Shown piece after piece: positions 44,093 to 55,484 of a stretch of 64,000 nucleotides of DNA. Below the pieces are notes generated by a model that saw nothing but the letters and a program-made list of their open reading frames with translations, searched no databases and had not been told where the DNA came from. The DNA is from Agapetus fuscipes (lineage: Eukaryota > Arthropoda > Insecta > Trichoptera > Glossosomatidae), in assembly GCA_951799405.1 (NCBI GenBank), contig OX637344.1:13516001-13580000 (forward strand). The letters run 5' to 3'. The translations under genes and the position numbers were made by a program. The number at the start of each line of letters is the position of its first letter. The first letter of the stretch is position 1.

Positions 44093-44414
44093 ATACTCAT
44101 TTTTTTTCTAAGAGAGAAAACACTACAAAAGTGTGAATATGCTGTAGTTTAGAAGTTTTTCATGAGCACTTTCTTGTAATTAGTTCACTTACTGTGAGAA
44201 GTTATACCCAATGAAATGTTTTATCCACGATTTCTCAAATCAGCGGATCAGCACTTATTCAGTTTTGCCTTTAAGGTGGCGATAATTTATTATATCGTGT
44301 GATGAGTCCAGTCCAGACTGAAGTAAATGCTTGTACTACGAGTAAGTAATTAGCAAAGATCTTATTTTACTAAAGTATTATGCCCCTCACTGAGGTCCGC
44401 ACACGAATTGGAAC

Positions 44415-44690
44415 GGACAAAACGCTGCCTTAGTTCTTGTTTACCGTATCCGCCATTGAGAAAATTTTACAAGAGCAATGTTTGCATGTGTACCTACTGG
44501 ACCAATGTGTCTTACGAAAACAATAAATTTATTTAAAAAAAAGATTTAAAAGAACTCTCACATTATCGAGTTTTACGGTTTTTCTTCAGATCAGATTGTG
44601 TAGAATTTGATTCAAAAGACAACTGCATGAAAAAAAAGTCACATTTGACAAGATTGGCGTATACGGTAAACAAGAACTGGGGGAGCGAAA
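44415..44690 (-). repeat. Dispersed repeat J, inverted copy
   Basis: GAGCAATGTTTGCATGTGTAC, GATCAGATTGTGTAGAAT and the inverted ends TTCTTGTTTACCGTATCC / TACGGTAAACAAGAAC. Confidence 0.5.
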
Positions 44691-44787
44691 AGTGTGTCAT
44701 CGCGCGGCCGGGTTGCTAGCGAAAAGGCATCAAAATATTTCGTTAATGGTTGCTAAGCAACAAATTAAGAATTGACACTTTCTTAAT

Positions 44788-44852
44788 TAAGCGACGACCA
44801 AGCTCACAGAGGTTTGATTCCCACAAAAACAGCGCTCAATAAATAAATCATC
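44788..44852 (+). repeat. SINE-B tail fragment
   Basis: AGCGACGACCAAGCTCACAG and AAAAACAGCGCTCAATAAAT. Confidence 0.6.
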
Positions 44853-44859
44853 AAAAGTT

Positions 44860-45092
44860 AATCTAATCTAAGTTGCAAAGATATGTAACATTAAGGATTC
44901 ACATTATATGCATTTTCACAAGCAGACACGTATAAGTCCGCGCTTAAACATGCCGCATGTGGACTTACAATATAAAAACCCGCATCTTAAATGAACACAC
45001 ACTCTGCAATGCTTGCCGACCTTCCCTGAAACAGGGATGACATTGGCAAAGTGAACCATCTTCTACAGCACGGGTGGTTAGCCGCATACCAA
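44860..45092 (+). repeat. Dispersed repeat R1
   Basis: TCTAATCTAAGTTGCAAAGAT to GGTGGTTAGCCGCATACC. Confidence 0.75.
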
Positions 45093-45570
45093 ACAATATT
45101 ATTATTATTTATTACGGCAACACCATTTGCCTTGATTGAAGTTTCGTCACTGCCAGTACGAAGATTTCACCTTTTAGGAGGAATAAATTAATTATTATAA
45201 ACTTGCTAAAACCACAGAGAAAATACATACATTTTCATTTTTCGTATTTTTTAAGAAATTCATAAAGAATTTAAATGTGAAACTTAGTACCTACATACCT
45301 ATCGCACATAAATTTTCAATAAACTTTTGAATTTTATTATTTTTCCAAAAAAAAAAAACAACATCGTCATATTCCAATAATCGTGATTCATTATCAAAAC
45401 AAAACGTCAGTTTTAAGTTGTGATAATAAAAATAAATGTATGAGCAATAATTGTCGCACGTGCCAAGTCGTGGCATTTTGGTTTGGCCGGTATGGACGGA
45501 ATGAGGTCCAGCGGTTGTAAAGCGACAGAGGAATTTCTATTTTCCATGATTTATTCTTGTACGTTAGCTA

Positions 45571-45650
45571 TATCGCCACCGTACGAGTAAACTGAATTAG
45601 TGCGGATTCACTGATTTGAGAAATCGTGGATAAAACATTTTATTGGGTGT
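45571..45650. repeat. MITE-like element M1, one end only
   Basis: TATCGCCACC, GATTTGAGAAATCGTGGATA and AACATTTTATTGGG. Confidence 0.6.
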
Positions 45651-45660
45651 ATTTATTTTA

Positions 45661-45904
45661 CAGTGGCGAATGGTGCCATACAACTCGATTCCCATCGGTT
45701 CCCCTTTTAAAATGAGGCAAAAATTATAATAGACTGACTGCATGATAATAGACAGACAAAAATGACTGCATGGTTTCAATGGGGAAAAAATACGTATTGT
45801 TTCTTTGGTTTTAAATGTATTTTTTTACTTTGTGCCTATATTTTGCACTACATTTTAAAAGGGAAGCCGATTGGAATCGAGTTGTATGGCACCCTTCGCC
45901 ACTG
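45661..45904. repeat. MITE-like element M6 (hAT-like ends), copy 2
   Basis: CAGTGGCGAATGGTGCCATA at the left and its mirror TGGCACCCTTCGCCACTG at the right. 244 bp. No 8-bp duplication seen. Confidence 0.8.
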
Positions 45905-45939
45905 TGACACACCGGGCCGTCCGGTACACGTAACTTCTC

Positions 45940-46172
45940 ATAGTCTTGTCTTGTATTGTATCCTGCCGCCATTCCTCTAGGGGTGGCCGTACCTCCACAC
46001 AAGTGCCTCCACTTGACTCTGTCCTTGCATACTTCTTTCATCTCATCTAGTTTCATCACTCTTTTCATGCATGCTCTTCTCTTGTTTCCACTCTGTAAAT
46101 TCCATTCATTCGCAATCTCACTTATCTGATCAATCCATTCTTTCCTAGGTCTTCCCCTTCCACGTTTGCATA
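45940..46172 (-). pseudogene. RTE-like LINE 3' end
   Basis: The mirror of 60990-61210: RGRPRKEWIDQISEIANEWN, SGNKRRACMKRVMKLDEMKE and VKWRHLCGGTATP. Nearly identical to that copy, so fairly young. Confidence 0.7.
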
Positions 46173-46214
46173 GTAAGTGAACAAATTATAATACAAGAAA
46201 ATGCTCATGAAAAA

Positions 46215-46533
46215 CTTCTACGCAACGCAACTAAGCTACACATATAGTGTAACTTCTTGCCGCGTTATACCCGAAGGGGTTTCGCATGTGGCGAGTGGGA
46301 CCTATTTATTTTTTCAGGTAAGAGAGCCACTTCAGTAGAAGTTGGGGTTTCCCAGCTCCCGAGAGGGCTGGTACTCATTTCTTGTGAAGGCTGAGTAAAC
46401 CTTGCCGGTATTTTATTTTTGGGTTTGAAATAAGCACCGAAACGAGAAATCATTTCTGACACCCTGGGTGGGATTCGAACCCGAGCTCACGTCATGGAAT
46501 GCAAGCACTCTACCAACTGAGCTATCAACCAGA
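46215..46533 (-). repeat. SINE-A, full length
   Basis: Tail complement ACGCAACTAAGCTACACAT to head complement GGGATTCGAACCCGAGC and CTACCAACTGAGCTATC. Confidence 0.85.
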
Positions 46534-46855
46534 CTAAGCTACAGGATATTCACATTTTTTTGTGTTTTCTCTGATAGAAAATAGGATTAAATGAGATCTC
46601 TCACAAAGACTGATAAAGATTGTGCCTCCATTCTTAAATTTGGAAAAATAAGCACGGTGGTATACTTTATAATTTAATTTTGTTTCCTTGTAAGGGCAAT
46701 CTATAATAAACCTGTTATGGCATAATCACCATAGTATTAGATACGGCCGTAAACTGTTACACGCGTCATGAATTTAAGTATACCTACATGACAATAATTG
46801 TGTTTTAATGCCTGTACGATAATAATTAAAGAAAAAATGTTGGATGGAACCAAAT

Positions 46856-47250
46856 TAAATATAACAAGCGACCTTGAGGTGATAACCACGATAGACAAAA
46901 AAAAAATGATATCCAAAGTGAAAACATGACAAACGACCTCAAATTTACAAAAATGATTGCAACATTCCTGCAAACCAGAAGATTCTATGTTGAATTCCAG
47001 AATACGAAAAGAAGATGGAGGAAACAAAAGAATGGACTGCCTCAAGGAAGCGTTTTGGCCCCTATCCTGTTTAATATATACATGAACGACCAATCACTAC
47101 CATCAGGCACACAATCATTTATATATGCGGACGATGTTCGACTGGCAACTCAAAATACATCGTTTGATGAAGTTGACCATACTTTAGAAAAAGCCAAATT
47201 AAATATAACAAGCGACCTTGAGGTGATATCCACGATAGACAAAAAAAATG
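46856..47250 (+). pseudogene. Reverse-transcriptase fragment of a non-LTR element
   Basis: The translation has LPQGSVLAPILFNIYMND (motif B region) and FIYADDVRLA (the YADD active site, motif C), about 112 codons. This fits the jockey/CR1 group better than RTE. A 50-bp stretch with TATAACAAGCGACCTTGAGG occurs both before (46856-46905) and after (47199-47248) the domain. Palm ends are missing. Confidence 0.75.
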
Positions 47251-47438
47251 AACTCGGCGCATGATTGAAATGATGTTAAGAAACATACAAGGTGTGTTCA
47301 CAAAGTAATAAGACTGCTCTGATCTATAATCTAAATTGCAACTTAGATGATTGATTATAGGTTGATCCAGCGAACGAAAAAAATATGCTGGGAGGTAGGT
47401 CGGAGCGTCGACGAGACTTGACAACATTACCACTTCAT

Positions 47439-47626
47439 GGGTTGAAAAATTCTTATACCTTTACCAAAGAACGGTCACTAAAGGTCCATCCAGCCTTACA
47501 GCAACTGTGTCTTGCTTGAGAATTGTTGCTTTCTATAGCGACGATCAAGCTTGCAGAGGGGACTTGAGGTGTGATTCACACAAAAAAAGCGCTCACCAAA
47601 TAAATCATCCTAATATTATTATTACT
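47439..47626 (+). repeat. SINE-B lacking its tRNA-like head
   Basis: GGTTGAAAAATTCTTATACC, CCATCCAGCCTTACAGCAAC and CTCACCAAATAAATCATCC with an ATT run. Confidence 0.75.
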
Positions 47627-47757
47627 TTGAAATTATTAACACGTTCAATTTAGCTAAATCTTTTGCTGAATGAAGTATACAAGATGTAATAATGGAATAA
47701 AAAACTCTGACCCATGCGATGTATCTTGATCCTGAAGAGTTCTGAGTGGGCTGCTTA

Positions 47758-48079
47758 AGCGCTACTAAACTACACATACAGTGTTACTTCCGCGTTATCC
47801 TTAAAGCGTTTCACATGAGGAATATATTTCTTTTTAGAGATAAGGTGGCCGGCCTTATGCCAACCACTTCAGTTTAAGTGGGGGCTTTCCAGCAGCTCTT
47901 GAGGGGGCTATTTCTCATTTATTGTGAAGGCTGAGTAAATCTTACCGGTATTTTATTTTGGGGTTTTTTAATAACCACCGAAACGGGGAATCATATCTGA
48001 CACCCTCGCCTCGGTGGGATTCGAACCCGAGCTCTCGGAATGGAATGCAAGCACTCTACCAGCTGAGCTATCGACCGGA
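47758..48079 (-). repeat. SINE-A, full length
   Basis: GCTACTAAACTACACATACAG to GGGATTCGAACCCGAGC and CTGAGCTATCGACCGGA. Confidence 0.8.
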
Positions 48080-48381
48080 CTCAAAATGTTTCATGATTTT
48101 TTATTTTGCATATTTGTCTTGAAACCTTCTGAACACACCTTGGATGTACAGCGTACATCCTCTTATTATATGGTAGGTATATGTAGATAATGGTTATTTA
48201 ACAATTAACGAAAATCCTTCAAAATCATTTATTAGAGAATGATTCACGGATTTGTCGTTTTCGGTCTAGCCATCTCTCTAACTTTAAGGAGGTCTTCCAT
48301 CTTGGCATGCATCCTGAGATGAGGGCGTCTCGCTTTTTAATATTCAAACCAGGTACCTTCAGATATCAAACACGTGGCATT

Positions 48382-48662
48382 AACCACAAGACCGGTCAGT
48401 AGTCCAGTGGTTACACTTCGGACTCGTAAATGGAAGGTTGTGGGCTCGAATCCCGGCGGAGTACAAAAAAATACCATTTATATTTTCAAATTTGCTCTTC
48501 GCTAAGTTGAACAATTCATAAACCTTTACCAAAGACCTGTTCATCCAGCCTTACAGCAACTGGGTCTTGCTTGAGAATTAGCGCTTTTTACAGCGACGAC
48601 CAAGCTCGCAGAGGGCTCTTGAGGGGTGATACACACAAAAACAGCGCTCACCAAATAAATCA
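48382..48662 (+). repeat. SINE-B, near full length
   Basis: GGTCAGTAGTCCAGTGGTTAC, GGGCTCGAATCCCGGCGG, then GAGGGCTCTTGAGGGGTG. Confidence 0.85.
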
Positions 48663-48925
48663 GTCTATTTTTTTTTTAAGTCTACGATCGGTCACTCTTA
48701 TAGCTGGATTGGTCGAGTGGTTAATTTTAATAAAAACGATGATTAATTTAATTTATTGATATATATTCGGTCTTAGTAGTCTACGGACAGAAAATGTTGA
48801 AGGTAAGATGGTTAACGTTCAACTGTGACCTCTCTTCCCTCGTGTGGTCTATTTATCCACTTTTGGGTGACGCTAATATCGATTTGAATACAGAATCCTC
48901 TTTGGTTGGATCCTGCAGGGCATGT

Positions 48926-49192
48926 CTAATCTAATCTAATCTAATCTAAGCTGCAAAGATATATATCATTTAAGATTTATATTAAATGCATTCCCACAAG
49001 CAGACATGTATAATTTCGCGCTAACACATGCCGCATGTGGACCTACAATATAAAAACTCAATCTCAAATGAACATAAGCCCTGCAACACTTGCCGTCCTT
49101 TCCTGAAACAGGGGTGACATTGGCAAAGTGAACCATTTTTTATAGTATGGGTGGTCAGCCGCATACCAACCTATAAGTCAAGGAACATACAT
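48926..49192 (+). repeat. Dispersed repeat R1 with repeated TCTAA end
   Basis: Four TCTAA units, AGCTGCAAAGATATA, and CCAACCTATAAGTCAAGGAAC at the far end: the best view of both termini. Confidence 0.8.
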
Positions 49193-50084
49193 CAGGCATG
49201 GCTAGCCAGATATATAAAATAGGAGCGTACGATTCTCGGCCCTGCAGATGGCAAATGTCATTACACACCTCATGTGACAGGGTGTTCGAACCGTAACACT
49301 CACCTTCTTATTTATTGTCTCAATCCTACGATGGCTTGCCGTAATGTTTAACAATTTTTTTTTGGTAATCATCCCTAGGAACAGCACATATCTACCAATA
49401 TATCCTGTAGGAATTCTCAACGTGGTCGTCCTTGGACGTTTGCCCCCTGGATCATCCCCCCAATGATGGTATGAGGGAGACCTTCTTGGCGTATATTGCT
49501 TGCCCCATTCATCTTGCGCACCTTCGGGACAGGGCTTTTAGCAGCCGCTAAGTCTGTATAATAAGGAAGTATCTACTAACACCAGAGTATGTTTTATAGA
49601 AGAAAAAACACACAAAATCACACGTTTTTTACTATTATTGCCTACAATAAAAAAAATACGACGAACTTACCTACACAATAAATTCCTATGCAAATAAATA
49701 TTCAAACCTATTACTTGACTTTGACATTGTCTGTTAAACTGCAACATAAAAAATATCACATGGCAAAAGGTGAACAATTCTTAGCCTATTTTTTGTCGTG
49801 AATAACCCAGCCAGTTTATTTGTGACTACTTCCTTGTTAATTGTGTTTTTAAATCCATTTCAATTGATTTTTTTTACGAGACGACATCCGTGTTTTTTTA
49901 AAGCATAGAGTTTGTTTTCCATCCAATGAACGGACTGCTCAGTCATGTCTGGAAAACCCGAAAAACGCATTTATCCCACGTCAGTTTCTATGGCATAATT
50001 TTTAATCTTTCTTTATGCTAAGAGATGATCGTCATCTAGTAAAGGCGGTGCCTTGTTGTGTAAGCCATCTGTCTCTACGCAACG
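49193..50084. other. Gene-free spacer
   Basis: A minus frame near 49450-49202 has a weak LINE-like GGKRPRTTTLRIP stretch. Otherwise nothing recognisable. Confidence 0.35.
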
Positions 50085-50243
50085 CAAAACGCAACTAAGC
50101 TACACATATAGTGTAACTTCTTGCCGCGTTATCCCCGAAGTGGTCGCATGTGGCGCTTCGGGACCTATTTATTTTTACAGGTAACGGGGCTGGCCTCACA
50201 CCAACCACTTTCAATTGAAGTGGGGGTTTCTCAGCTCCCAGGA
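50085..50243 (-). repeat. SINE-A tail fragment
   Basis: AACGCAACTAAGCTACACAT, CCGAAGTGGTCGCATGTGG and GAAGTGGGGGTTTCTCAGC. Confidence 0.7.
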
Positions 50244-50428
50244 CAGAAACAGTTGCAATAAAGCCCTTGGCTACATAACACCTACACCAGTGACTCTCAA
50301 GTGTGAAATAAATTGTACATTGTAAAAAATAAAAAATTGTGAAAAATAAATTCCGGCATTTTTAATTAAAAATAATCCAGCAGAGAACGTATCAATATCG
50401 ATGGCTGTACGATAAAGCACTAACAGTA

Positions 50429-50606
50429 AGAGCCCGTTCCCACTTGTCGGGTGTCGGATTCGTATTTAATCGGAGGTTCCAGTGGCAGAACATTATGTAT
50501 GGAACTATTCACACTTGTCGGAAACCGATTTTTTCCGAAATGTTCTGCAACTGGAACCTCCGATGAATATAGGGATCCGACACCCGACAAGTGGGAACGG
50601 GCTCTA
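50429..50606. repeat. Palindromic element M4, copy 2
   Basis: The same ends and length as 23602-23780, differing at a handful of positions. Confidence 0.85.
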
Positions 50607-50729
50607 AGCTGGGTGCATGTGTGTGCAGCTTGTGCAGCGATGCAGCTGGCGGCCGTTAGGATAAACTCGCGCGTTGCAGTGGACCGCGTCATGGGTGCAT
50701 CGTTGTGCTAACTAATGCAATCATTGATG

Positions 50730-51050
50730 GAACGCTACTTAGCTTCACATAAATTCTAACTTCTTGCCGCGTTTTCTGCTAAGGGATTGTATGTGGCGAG
50801 TGGAACCTATTTATTTTCACTGGTAAGAACGCCAGACTAACGCCTGCCACTTCAGTTGAGTTGGAGGTTTCCCAACTCCTAAAGGGGGCCGGCACTCATT
50901 TCTTGTGAAGGCTGAGTAAACCTTGTCAGTATTACCCACTTCAACTGAAGTGGTTGGCGTAAGGCCGGCCTGCTTACCTGTAAAAATAATAAGGTTCACT
51001 CGCTGCATGCGATCCCTTCCGAAAGAACGCAACAAGTATAGATACATCAT
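50730..51050. repeat. Two SINE-A fragments in head-to-head inverted order
   Basis: 50730-50933 is a minus copy. 50934-51050 is a plus copy lacking its head. They meet at GTCAGTATTACCCACTTC. Confidence 0.7.
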
Positions 51051-51097
51051 TTTCATGTTCGTTTTTTATACTTTTCATAAAAATTGAAATATTACAT

Positions 51098-51411
51098 GTC
51101 CGGTCGTTACCTTAGATGGTAGAGTGGTTGCATTCCATGCCGAGAGCTCGGGTTCGAATCCCATCAAGGGTCTTAGAAATGATTTACCGTTTTGGTGTTT
51201 ATGTCAAAATCCAAAATAAAATACCGGCAAGGTTTACTCGGCCTTCACAAGAAAATGAGTACCAGCTGAGAAATCCCCACATTAGCTGAAGTGGTTGGCG
51301 TAAGGCCAGCCCCCTTACCTGTACTAATAAATAGGTTCCACTCGGCACATGTGAAACCACGCATATAATAAAATAACGCAGCAAGAAGTTACACTATATG
51401 TGTACCTTAGT
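51098..51411 (+). repeat. SINE-A, full length
   Basis: Head CCGGTCGTTACCTTAGATGG, GGGTTCGAATCCC, tail TGTACCTTAGTT. Confidence 0.85.
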
Positions 51412-51660
51412 TAATAATAGAGTCGGCAATGATTGGGTGATGAACGACTGTGGTATAAAAGAGAATTTAAGAATGAAAGTGCAAAAAAGAACAATGAGAC
51501 GATTCGGACATATTGAAAGAATGGATGATGAACGAATAACGAAGAAAGTGTACAGAGGAAATATGCCAGAGAAAAGCGTGGAAAGGGAAGACCGAGGAAG
51601 GAATGGATAGATCAAATAGTTGAGATTGCGAAAGAATGAAACCTGCAGAGTGAGAATAAT
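51412..51660 (+). pseudogene. RTE-like LINE fragment
   Basis: RTMRRFGHIERMDDERITKK, VYRGNMPEKSVERED, then a shift to GRPRKEWIDQIVEIAKE. Same segment as 33300 and 60960. Confidence 0.6.
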
Positions 51661-52104
51661 AATAAGTATTGTTGTGTTTTCAGGGTTCAAATAGTCTTTA
51701 AATATATAGACTGACTGCTGCAAGCCGTTTGCGTTTTTTTATATTCCAGCGATAGTAGTTACTAGAAGCCAATTTTGCTGGAACCTTCTAGAACGACGGT
51801 CTTCTAAAAGCTTCCAGTACCTACATAAATTCGAATATCTCTTTACCCTAGGTACTTATAATAATTAATCTGGTGACGCACAATTGAGCGTCATCTGTTT
51901 TATTTTTAATTAATTAGTCTAAGAAGCGAATTTCATGTTGGTTTTCAATCTGAAAAAAGTGCGGATAAAAATCGCAAGATGTCGGTATCAACTTTTTTGA
52001 CATCTGAGCAACGTGAGATTAGCAAGAATTGATGACTTCCATTTCCGTCGTGTTCGCAAGTAGACACGTTTTTATATGTCTCTCGACCGATTTGAAATTT
52101 ACCG

Positions 52105-52458
52105 TTAAAATCTGTGAGTGAGTGGAATTGTTTTACATATAACTTGCAAGTGTGACAGTTTGTGAACAGAGCTCAGCCCCACAGGATCCTGAGAAACGAG
52201 CATCATCTTGGACCAACAGAGCACAATTTGAGGTGAGTGGCGGTCCTTTTGATTTTCGCTTCTTTGGTACGGGATAGTCGTCCAAAATTGAAAGCCACCT
52301 ATTGAAGGTTGGCTTTTGTTTGAGAGAGAAAATACCATAGGCATTAGATCTGTGTATTTTATATCTCGCATTGGAGAATACGTTGCAGTTTCTCCATTTG
52401 TTGGTTTTTTGTATTTATATACCCCCTGAGGGGCAAAATTTACACCTTGCCCCTCCAT
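52105..52458 (-). other. Open frame of 117 codons, unrecognised
   Basis: An unbroken frame in AT-rich DNA with no domain I know. The sequence TGCAAGTGTGACAGTTTGTG follows its end. It may be chance or a piece of an unknown repeat. Confidence 0.15.
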
Positions 52459-52542
52459 AATCTTACTTATATACTCTTATCAGCTATAAAATGTTATATC
52501 TTCCTACCTAAATATTTATATTTATTTTCTATTTATATAACA

Positions 52543-52668
52543 GTTTGTATGAAGAAAGTGATTAGTGTTGAAGAGATGAAAGAGGTATACCAGGACAGTA
52601 AAAAGTGGAGACGCATCTGCGGAGTACCGGCCACTCCTAGTGGAACGGCGGCAGGATACAGTTGAGTA
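52543..52668 (+). pseudogene. RTE-like LINE extreme 3' end
   Basis: MKKVISVEEMKEVYQDSKKW, then RRICGVPATPSGTAAGY, like MKRVMKLDEMKEV and the ending at 61090-61200. Confidence 0.6.
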
Positions 52669-52950
52669 TATTCTCTGCGTGAAGCGATAAAATTTTCTTT
52701 CTGCTGAGTATCAGGTACTTTGTATTTAATACTATGGATTAGCTACTACAAGTCCAGTGACACGGTTCGCACAGTTATTTCTGCAGATGATTGTTTTGCA
52801 CAGATTTGTGGAATCCGGGTGAAGGTCGCGTAGATGCTGTGAACGATAATTGCTAAGCGCACTGAAGACACATCTTTCCACAACTAAATAAGTAATATTT
52901 AGGTTTCATTGAACAAATCAAACAAAGAACAAACAAATACATAATAGTTA

Positions 52951-53090
52951 TTTATGCCACTGCCTAGTAATGATAGTCTTTGTAACACGAGTGCTAGTTT
53001 GTGCCATGAGGCGCAGCCGAATGGCATAAGAGAAAGCACGAGTGTTACAAAGGCTAATTACGTGCAGTGGCATACAATACTTTTTCTACG
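52951..53090. repeat. Palindromic MITE-like element M7
   Basis: TATGCCACTGC and CTTTGTAACACGAGTGCT at the left are mirrored by AGCACGAGTGTTACAAAGG and GCAGTGGCATA at the right. Confidence 0.75.
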
Positions 53091-53204
53091 ACCATGAAAG
53101 AATTAACAAAATAGTGAATAATAGTCATTATAATGTACTCGTCCATTTGGAGTAATTAAAACCTTACCTTTGTCAAAACGTGTGATTTATCATTCCCTTC
53201 GATT

Positions 53205-53430
53205 ATCGAATCTAACCTAAGTTGTAAAGATAAATTAAACTAAGGTTTCATATTGAATTCATACCCACAAGCCGACACATACGTATAAGGTCGCGCTTTT
53301 ACATCCTGCATATAAGCTTAAACATTCAAACCCAAAACTCAAATAAACATATGCCCTGCAGTTGTATTGGCACGTGAACCAAGTTTGTACAGCATAGGTG
53401 ATCAACCTCATACCCACCTATTAACCAAGA
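53205..53430 (+). repeat. Dispersed repeat R1, worn
   Basis: AATCTAACCTAAGTTGTAAAG, AAGGTCGCGCTTTTACATCC, ACCTATTAACCAAGAAAC. Confidence 0.6.
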
Positions 53431-53621
53431 AACTTTTTGAGTTTGTTTATTTTTTGCGGTGAAAATTTTTGTATTGTTTTCCTTTCAAGCCTTTTATTTT
53501 CCTTTGAAAAAAGGAAAGCTTATTTGGAGCATTCCGATAAATAAATTCGATAAATTGTAGCACTATTAACAATTTTTATTTGACTCTACACATAAAATAT
53601 ATTTATTTTCATCTGAACAGG

Positions 53622-53735
53622 GCTGAAAGTCTCATCACCACGGTAATTCCTACCTACCGAATATCAGTAATATTGTATGAAACCTAATCAGCTGATCGCT
53701 TGCGGCCATCTTGGATTGACAGGGCTTCATACCCC
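53622..53735. repeat. MITE-like element M3, one end
   Basis: GCTGAAAGTCTCATCACCACG, CCTACCGAATATCAGTAATA and GCGGCCATCTTGGATTGAC. Confidence 0.65.
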
Positions 53736-53816
53736 CATACAAGGTAGACATTTGAAATTAAAAAATGGTTTCAATTCTGACAATGCGCATGCGCACATTT
53801 TCATTTCAACACGGTT

Positions 53817-53849
53817 ACCCGTTGCGTAATGTTACATTACGCAACGGGT
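53817..53849. repeat. Perfect 33-bp palindrome
   Basis: ACCCGTTGCGTAATGT, one T, and the exact mirror. No further copy seen in the window. Confidence 0.95.
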
Positions 53850-54027
53850 GTAGAAATGTATGTCATTGTGATTGCGTTAGCCGTTTTGTAATTAGTAAAT
53901 TACCAAATGGGAGTAGAAAAATTTTTTTTCAACAATACCTGATCTATAATTTACTTAATAAAATATAAATTCTCCTTGTTCCTGTTCCCGAGTAGGTATA
54001 CAACATTTTCATAAATCCCCCCCATTG

Positions 54028-54178
54028 AATTATTTTAACGAAAATATATTATAATGAATTTGTTTCATCTTACTTACGAAAATAGGCTTTAGTAAGAAAG
54101 AGAACAAAAGATCTTCTCAGTTACATTTCCATGGGTACAAAAAACTCGGGCGAATGTAAAAATGTTTCTAGAAAGGTG
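54028..54178 (+). repeat. Dispersed repeat K
   Basis: TTTGTTTCATCTTACTTACG, AGTAAGAAAGAGAACAAAAG and AAAACTCGGGCGAATGTAAA. Confidence 0.5.
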
Positions 54179-54585
54179 GCAACATTGTCGCGTGCTAACT
54201 ATGACCGGACGAGTCCGAACATAGACGCATGCGGTATAAATCTTGTGATCGATAAAATTGACGAATTTTAAAAGAAAAAGGCATTATTTTAAGACATTAA
54301 TTCTCAAAGAATTGCGTTCTTAGCGCATATAGTTCATATATATCTCGATTTTCGTAACAGTATATACGGCTCATATAACCTTCAGGATATGATCTATATT
54401 TTAGTAGATCCTTCTAGACCAGGATCAAGGATCTATGTAGATCATGTATTGCTTATATAAAGCAGAGAGGATATAAGCAGTAATATACAGATTAATATGC
54501 ACTTGTAATGAAATATATGCATCGATCCGGATGTTGATATTGAATCCGTGCACAATATACAAACGTATTTTTATGTGTTAGTTCA

Positions 54586-54872
54586 GATGCACAGTTGGTA
54601 GAGTGCTTGCATTCCATGCCGAGAGCCCGGGTTCAAATCATACCGAGGGTATCAGAAATTATTTCCCGTTTCGGTGTTTATTTCATACACAAAAATAAAA
54701 TACCGGCAATGTTTACTCAGCCTTCTCAGCCCCTCGAGAGCTTGAAAACCCCCAATTTGACTGAAGTGGTTGGCGCAAGGCAAGTCCCCTTGTAAAAATA
54801 AATTGTTTCTACTCGCCACATGCGACACCTTCGGGGAAAACGCGGCATGAATTTACACTATATTTGCAGGTT
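54586..54872 (+). repeat. SINE-A, near full length
   Basis: CAGTTGGTAGAGTGCTTGCA, GGGTTCAAATC, ATTTCCCGTTTCGGTG, CCACATGCGACACC. Confidence 0.8.
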
Positions 54873-55484
54873 AGTAGTAATAAATAATAATAATAATAAA
54901 CATCGCTATCGATATAGAGTTCATGTACAATCAACGAATAATAATGTGTCGATACGAGCGATATATCCGAGTAACTAGGATCTTTTCGATTTTGAATTAT
55001 GGTTCACTTTGCCAATTTTACCCCTGTTACAGGGAAGGTCCGCAAGAGTTGTAGGGTGTATGTTAATTTTAAATATTTATGGAAGCACCGCAATTGCCGC
55101 TCAACAGTTTTAGACCAAATTTTCAGAAAATGTGAAGATTAATCTAGAAAAGAATTGTGAATTTTGATACCGATTGGATTACAAGCTTTTTGTGGTTCTG
55201 TTGATTAAAAGGCTGCCTCTTTTATCTGTGGAAATAAATTGATTCCACATGCCTAAATGGCGTAGTGAAACACGCCGGGTACTGCCAGTTATAATTATTA
55301 TAAATAATATACGTTTGGGATATTCCAGGAATACAATACCTATTGCAGTTTTCCTTATGTTATAAACTTACGGAAATTATCCGACTTAAGGTTTTTTTTT
55401 CCTGTAACGAAATATCGACAACCGCGAATGTGTCTGTATGTATGTGTGTAATATAAATCTTAAATGTTGAGACATCTTTGCGCA

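Larger units (their letters stand above)
43443..44284. repeat. M1 copy split by two SINEs
   Basis: M1 left end 43443-43485 (CGTAAAACTGAATAAGTG) and right part 44105-44284 (CAGTTTTGCCTTTAAGGTGG). The gap holds a SINE-B and a SINE-C, both on the minus strand. Confidence 0.6.

Noticed and set aside
52105..52458. 117-codon minus frame as a gene
   Set aside because: No domain, no splice partners, AT-rich surroundings. Length is compatible with chance in 64 kb.
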